From Thermoanaerobaculia bacterium (GTDB lineage Bacteria; Acidobacteriota; Thermoanaerobaculia; Multivoradales; JAHEKO01), in the NCBI GenBank assembly GCA_945787635.1, contig CALZIK010000052.1, positions 1 to 64,000 on the forward strand: a stretch of DNA of 64,000 nt. The letters run 5' to 3'. The notes under the pieces are model-generated. The model searched no databases. It saw only the letters and a program-made list of their open reading frames with translations, and was not told the DNA's origin. Both the position numbers and the translations under genes were made by a program. Positions 60,144-64,000 of this stretch are shown in pieces; the stretch's first letter is position 1, and the number at the start of each line of letters is the position of its first letter.

Positions 60144-62042
60144 CTAGCCCCCGAGCCGGTAGACCTGGATCGGTCCCTGCTCGTAGACCACCCTGCCGTG
60201 GCGCGCCAGGAGCTCCTTCAGCACCGCGTCGGTGACCGGGTCGGAGAAAAACAGAATCTCATTGGTCGTCGTCGGTCGGCTCGGCGCGACCCGGTACTGC
60301 GCCCGGTTGACGAATACGTAGGCCACTCCAATCTGACGCAGCCTCTCCAGAGCCGTGGCGCTGCTCGGATCCGGCAGAAAGCCGCTCAGCACCGGTTGAT
60401 CGAGGTAGCTGCCGGCGATGGCCGGCCGGTCGAGGTAGAAGATGCGGCTTTCCCCCACGACCATCACGACATCGGTGGCCTCGCTGTTGGCGTCGAGCCA
60501 CCGGTACGCGTCGTAGTAGTCGTGGCCGGTCGCCAGATAGGTCTCGCGATCGTCGAAACCGAGCGCGACACCCACCGGATCGTAGTGCCGCAGAACCCAG
60601 ACTGCCTGGCTGAGATTGATCCCCAGCAGGACGACGCAACCCAGGATCACCGCTCGCCGCCCCCATCCTTCCCCAAAACCCTGGACACGCTGAGTGAGCC
60701 GGGCCAGCCCTTCGCCGCTCAGCCAGGATGCCGCCAGAAAAAGCGGTCCGAAGGCGCGCACGGTGGGGTGGAAGAGAACGGCAGCCAGGGCATACAGCCC
60801 GAGCACGACGCCCAGGGGCCAGAGTCTCCGAGCGGCTCCGAACAAGACGCCGAGTCCGAGAGGCAGGCACGCGATCCAGAGCAGGCCGATGCTTTCGTCG
60901 ATGATGTCTCGGCGGCCCAGATAGCCGAGCCAGCGCTCCGCGGCGCCGGTCTCACCGCGGTAGTCGGTGAGGGAGCCGGCGCCGTGGGTCTCGGATAGCA
61001 AGGGATAGACGGGATTGGCGTGCTCGATCAGGTTAGTTCCGTACCAGGGAGCACAGAGCACGGCCACTGCGATCGCCGCGGCCGGAACCAGGCGCCGCGC
61101 TTTGCCCGAAAACCCCACCGCGAGAAGCGCCAGGAGCGGTAAGGCGTTGTATTTGACCGCGGCCGCGGCTCCCAGGAAGAGCGCCGCGAGGAGGTAGTCG
61201 TGGCGGGCCTTCGAGTCTCGGAACGACAGAATCCGGTCGAGGCCCAATGCGGTATACAGCAGGACGAACCAGTCGTTCCAGGCCCAGCCCGCGATCACGC
61301 AATAGGCCGGGATCGAGCACAGGATGATCGCGGCGAAGATTCCGGCGCGGCGGTCGAACTCTCGCGTGCCGACCCGGATCACCACGACCACCGTCCAGAA
61401 GGCCGCAACCAGGTGCAGGACTTGCGCCAGAATCCCGGTGGCGTCGAGCTCGAGCGTCAAGCCGAAGAGCAGCTCGGCATGCTGCGGGAAGTAGGAGTGC
61501 AGGTTCCAGGGCATTTCGAAGGCCTGTCCCTGGAGCGCGAACTGTTTCGGCAAGGCCAGGTGATAGACGAGCGAGTCCAGGGACAGGGGCGGCGCGAGTG
61601 CCAGGAAAGCGGAGCAGGCGGCGAACGGCGCCAGAATCCACGAGAGCGGGCTGCGAAGGCCGAGCTCGAGGTCGAGGATCCGCCAGCGCCGCAGCAGGAG
61701 AAGGGCACCCGCGGCCAGCCACGGCGCGGCGAAGAAGATGTTCGGATACCAGAACGGAGCCATGAACCCCATTGCTGTGGCCGTCATCGCGGCGCCCAGC
61801 GCCCATGCCTGTGCCAGAGATACCGCCTCGACCTGCAAGCCCGAGCGCCGCCGGAGCGATCGAATGGCCAGCTCTCCCCAGCCGACGAATGCCGCGCTCA
61901 CCAGAGTGACCTTGGCGGCGAGCACCAGGAGCCGGGGCGCGAGCTCGAACGGGTACGGAAAGACGAGCCGGCTACGAAGGAGAATCAGGCCGACGAGGAC
62001 GGCGGTCCCCGCGAGGAGCAGGCGGTGAAGACGCTGGGCCAT
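60144..62042 (-). CDS. Integral-membrane glycosyltransferase-like protein (GT-C/ArnT-like)
   Basis: A 632-aa polytopic protein with about 12 helices and a C-terminal soluble domain. The first extracytoplasmic loop has LSLDSLVYHLALPKQF, matching the position of the acidic catalytic residue of GT-C enzymes, and WAWNDWFVLLYTALGLDRIL follows. The soluble C-terminal part (from about residue 520) has RIFYLDRPAIAGSYLD and GVAYVFVNRAQYRV. It probably uses a lipid-linked sugar donor. It is 20 bp downstream of the acetyltransferase gene; its end converges with the GT2 gene. Confidence 0.8.
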   Translation of the reverse strand: MAQRLHRLLLAGTAVLVGLILLRSRLVFPYPFELAPRLLVLAAKVTLVSAAFVGWGELAIRSLRRRSGLQVEAVSLAQAWALGAAMTATAMGFMAPFWYPNIFFAAPWLAAGALLLLRRWRILDLELGLRSPLSWILAPFAACSAFLALAPPLSLDSLVYHLALPKQFALQGQAFEMPWNLHSYFPQHAELLFGLTLELDATGILAQVLHLVAAFWTVVVVIRVGTREFDRRAGIFAAIILCSIPAYCVIAGWAWNDWFVLLYTALGLDRILSFRDSKARHDYLLAALFLGAAAAVKYNALPLLALLAVGFSGKARRLVPAAAIAVAVLCAPWYGTNLIEHANPVYPLLSETHGAGSLTDYRGETGAAERWLGYLGRRDIIDESIGLLWIACLPLGLGVLFGAARRLWPLGVVLGLYALAAVLFHPTVRAFGPLFLAASWLSGEGLARLTQRVQGFGEGWGRRAVILGCVVLLGINLSQAVWVLRHYDPVGVALGFDDRETYLATGHDYYDAYRWLDANSEATDVVMVVGESRIFYLDRPAIAGSYLDQPVLSGFLPDPSSATALERLRQIGVAYVFVNRAQYRVAPSRPTTTNEILFFSDPVTDAVLKELLARHGRVVYEQGPIQVYRLGG

Positions 62043-62062
62043 CGGCGAGATGTTACCGGGCG

Positions 62063-62596
62063 CTAGTTGCTCGGCTCGCGAGTGCGCGCCACGGCCGGCG
62101 CTCCGACCGCCACCGAACCCGGAGGCACGTCGGCGAGGACCACCGAGTTGGCGCCGATGAACGAATCCGCGCCGACCTCGATGCCGCCGAGGATCTTGGC
62201 GCCTGCGCCCAAGGTGACCCGGTCGCCGATCCGGGGGCAGTCGCTGGTGTCGAAGCGGGCCTCTCCCAGGGTGACGCCTTGAAGGATCGTGCAGTCCTCG
62301 CCCACGACCGAGGTTCCGCCGATGACGATGCCGACACCGTGGGGGATGTAGCAGCCGCCGCCGATCTCGGCCTGCGGGACGATGTCGATAGCGCACAAGG
62401 CGATCGAGATCCGGCGAAGCAGGGCGGGCAGAAACGGCACGCCCCAGCTCTTGAGGGTGTGGGCGCTGCGGTAGAAAACCAGCGCTTGAAAGCCGGCGTC
62501 GAGAAACACCGCATCGACCAGTGCCCGGCCGGTGCTCCAGCTCTTGATCTCAGTCAGTCTTCGGAAATCGCGCCCGAGGCGCGGCCACAGGTTCAC
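62063..62596 (-). CDS. Serine-acetyltransferase-like hexapeptide-repeat protein
   Basis: A 177-aa left-handed beta-helix acyltransferase. An N-terminal helical part (about residues 1-60; FYRSAHTLKSWGVPFLPALLRR) precedes hexapeptide repeats (IGGGCYIPHGVGIVIGGTSVVGEDCTI, VTLGAGAKILGGIEVGADSFIGANSVV) with the catalytic His in IPHGVG. This CysE-like form is common in polysaccharide clusters. GTG 62596 overlaps the deacetylase stop (GTGA) with GAGGGA upstream. Confidence 0.85.
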   Translation of the reverse strand: MNLWPRLGRDFRRLTEIKSWSTGRALVDAVFLDAGFQALVFYRSAHTLKSWGVPFLPALLRRISIALCAIDIVPQAEIGGGCYIPHGVGIVIGGTSVVGEDCTILQGVTLGEARFDTSDCPRIGDRVTLGAGAKILGGIEVGADSFIGANSVVLADVPPGSVAVGAPAVARTREPSN

Positions 62597-63381
62597 GAGC
62601 GGTCCCTCACTCTTCGCAGGATGTTCAAAAAGCCCAGGCGAGGCATTCGCCGCCAAAGACCGTACCAGCCCGTGGCTTGCAGTTGAAACTCGAGCCGGCT
62701 GGCCCCCGGGGTGACGACCGCGCGCGGCAGAGCGAACCGGTTGCGCGCCGATACGCCGGAAATGCCGTGCACGCTGACCGCCGCTCGGTAGCCGGCTTCG
62801 CGAACCGCCGTCATGACGGCGTCGTTGAAGTGGGCATACGGGTAGCAGAACGTCGCCACAGGGCTCCCGAGCGCGGCTTCGAGGTCCTGCTTGGCCCCGG
62901 CGACCTCGCGCGCGAGCTCGGCGGGGGCGATCGTGGTGAGGTCGGCGTGGCTCTGACTGTGACACCCGATCTCGAAGCCACGCGACGCCAGGTCTCGCAG
63001 CTCGTCCACAGTCAGCAGCGACTCGACTCTCTCGCCGCGGGCGCGGTCCCAGGCATTCTCGCCGCCGATCTGGCTCGAGACCGCGAAGACCGTCGCACTC
63101 ATTTTTCGCCGCTCGAGCTCCGGCACGATGTGCTCGAGAAAACACTGGCAGCCGTCGTCGAAGGTCAGCACCAAGCAGCGGCCGGGTGGCCGGTCGCCGC
63201 CGCCGCTTCGATCGACCGCCTCGGCCAGGGAAACCGCCGAGAATCCCTTGCCGGCCAGCCAGTCGAGGTGATCCGAGAACTCGGCTCGGGACACGTAGCT
63301 TCTGGTGAAGCGGGGCTTGGGGTCGAACGGTTTCGGTTCGACGTGGTGATACATGAGGATCGGTTCGCGCAGCCGCCTCAT
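62593..63381 (-). CDS. Polysaccharide deacetylase (NodB/CE4)
   Basis: A 262-aa carbohydrate esterase family 4 protein. Motif 1 is VLTFDDG (about residues 71-77) with the catalytic base and metal Asp; motif 2 is HSQSHADL (about 143-150), the HxxxH metal site; motif 3 region is CYPYAHFNDAV. No signal peptide is seen, so it may act on a cytoplasmic or membrane intermediate. ATG 63381 overlaps the GT4 stop. Confidence 0.9.
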   Translation of the reverse strand: MRRLREPILMYHHVEPKPFDPKPRFTRSYVSRAEFSDHLDWLAGKGFSAVSLAEAVDRSGGGDRPPGRCLVLTFDDGCQCFLEHIVPELERRKMSATVFAVSSQIGGENAWDRARGERVESLLTVDELRDLASRGFEIGCHSQSHADLTTIAPAELAREVAGAKQDLEAALGSPVATFCYPYAHFNDAVMTAVREAGYRAAVSVHGISGVSARNRFALPRAVVTPGASRLEFQLQATGWYGLWRRMPRLGFLNILRRVRDRS

Positions 63382-64000
63382 CGCGCTCGCTCCTCGACCA
63401 GCCGCGCGAACAGAGCCGCGTAGGCGTCTGCGGTGCGCGCGAACGGGAACGCCTCGGCCCTGCGGCGAGGTAGCAGCGCCCAGCTCTCGGCGGCGGCGGA
63501 CTTCAGGGCCTCGACGTACCCGCTCATGTCGCCGTGACGAAAGAAGACGCCACCCTCGCCGATGACCTCGCGTCGGACCGCGTCATCTGGCGCCACGCAT
63601 GGGGTGTTACAGGCCATGGCTTCGAGATACACGAGGCCGAATGCCTCGGTGCGGGAAGCCAGCGTAAAGCAATCCGCGGTCGCGAACCAGCCGGGAAGTG
63701 CGGATCGAGTCACGTGGGTCCTCAGATAGCGGCCCGGTCCCAGCCGCGCCGCGCCCAGCCGGTCCAGCCGGCCGGCTTCGGCGCCGTCCCCGAGCACGAC
63801 CAGGCTTCCTTTGGAGAGGCCGGCGACCGCCTCGAGGGTCCGCTCGACTTGCTTGTGCTCGTCGATGTGGCCGACACAGAGAAACAGCGGCCGCTCGAGC
63901 TCGTCATCCAAAGCCGGCGGCGCCGGTGCGTCGGGCCGGAAAAAGTCGAGATCCACGCCGTGGGGGATGACCTCGATCCGAGCTCCCGGCGCGAGCGACT
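63378..64000 (-). CDS. GT4-family glycosyltransferase (5' end outside window)
   Basis: C-terminal 207 codons of a GT-B-fold glycosyltransferase; the frame continues past the right edge. It opens with VIPHGVDLDFFRP, then LFLCVGHIDEHKQVERTLEAV, LVVLGDGAE, and the donor-site motif SRTEAFGLVYLEAMACNTPCVA with the conserved EX7E glutamates. It is first in the visible minus-strand unit GT4-deacetylase-acetyltransferase-membrane GT. Confidence 0.88.
   Translation of the reverse strand, partial: SLAPGARIEVIPHGVDLDFFRPDAPAPPALDDELERPLFLCVGHIDEHKQVERTLEAVAGLSKGSLVVLGDGAEAGRLDRLGAARLGPGRYLRTHVTRSALPGWFATADCFTLASRTEAFGLVYLEAMACNTPCVAPDDAVRREVIGEGGVFFRHGDMSGYVEALKSAAAESWALLPRRRAEAFPFARTADAYAALFARLVEERAR

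Noticed and set aside
1-64000. tRNA, rRNA, CRISPR arrays, insertion sequences, phage or plasmid genes
   Set aside because: No cloverleaf sequence, regularly spaced identical repeats with unique spacers, transposase or integrase motifs were seen; the three tandem copies at 23.8 kb are palindromic elements without spacer structure.

Overview
The window is about 64 kb of high-GC DNA from a Gram-negative bacterium. The outer-membrane and periplasmic traits are an LpxC domain, a TonB-dependent receptor, a complete System I cytochrome c maturation operon and many lipoprotein signals. High GC, many GTG/TTG starts, 4-bp stop/start overlaps and the mix of M19, M20 and M24 peptidases, a fused E1 dehydrogenase and AlkP-superfamily proteins suggest an Acidobacteriota-like organism, perhaps near Thermoanaerobaculia. 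That placement is inference. I saw no rRNA, tRNA, CRISPR array, insertion sequence or prophage.

Layout. 1-6360 (minus): an AddAB-type double-strand-break helicase/nuclease pair, AddA cut by the left edge. 6410-11343 (plus): a CREST-like membrane protein, then a MacA/MacB-type export operon. 11354-18397: transglycosylase MtgA, a FAD oxidoreductase lipoprotein, an M20 peptidase, a GH20 hexosaminidase, and a BNR-repeat protein coupled to a ThiS/MoaD-like protein. 18453-22183: a response-regulator receiver domain fused to LpxC, followed 11 bp later by a fused two-part E1 2-oxoacid dehydrogenase. 22248-28747: M24 peptidase, SufT, a candidate structured RNA, an M19 dipeptidase, an Lrp/AsnC regulator with a TPR protein, and a TerC protein. 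28887-32552: two small membrane proteins and a TonB-dependent receptor. 32809-39743: ccmABCDEFGH plus a CcmI-like TPR protein, almost all translationally coupled. 39788-47724: serine hydrolase, radical SAM/SPASM protein, methyltransferase, SGNH hydrolase, orphan MbtH protein, small secreted protein, PQQ-type sugar dehydrogenase and sulfotransferase. 47846-53020: two tandem AlkP-superfamily phosphodiesterases, a 64-aa ribbon-helix-helix protein and a membrane protein. 53273-57675: methyltransferase, sugar epimerase, alkyltransferase-like DNA repair protein, a secreted protein and a DUF1684 lipoprotein. 57858-64000: surface-polysaccharide genes (UGM-like flavoprotein, GT2, integral-membrane GT, serine-acetyltransferase-like protein, polysaccharide deacetylase, partial GT4) in two converging transcription units.

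Between genes there is a dispersed palindromic repeat with core CGGTCGAC-N6-GTCGACCG and flank GCTAC(AA). It occurs at the edges of the M20, E1 and M24 genes and shapes their start or stop regions. The items most worth a second look are the receiver-LpxC fusion, this repeat family, the structured RNA at about 24.67-24.88 kb, and the AlkP/RHH/membrane-protein cluster.
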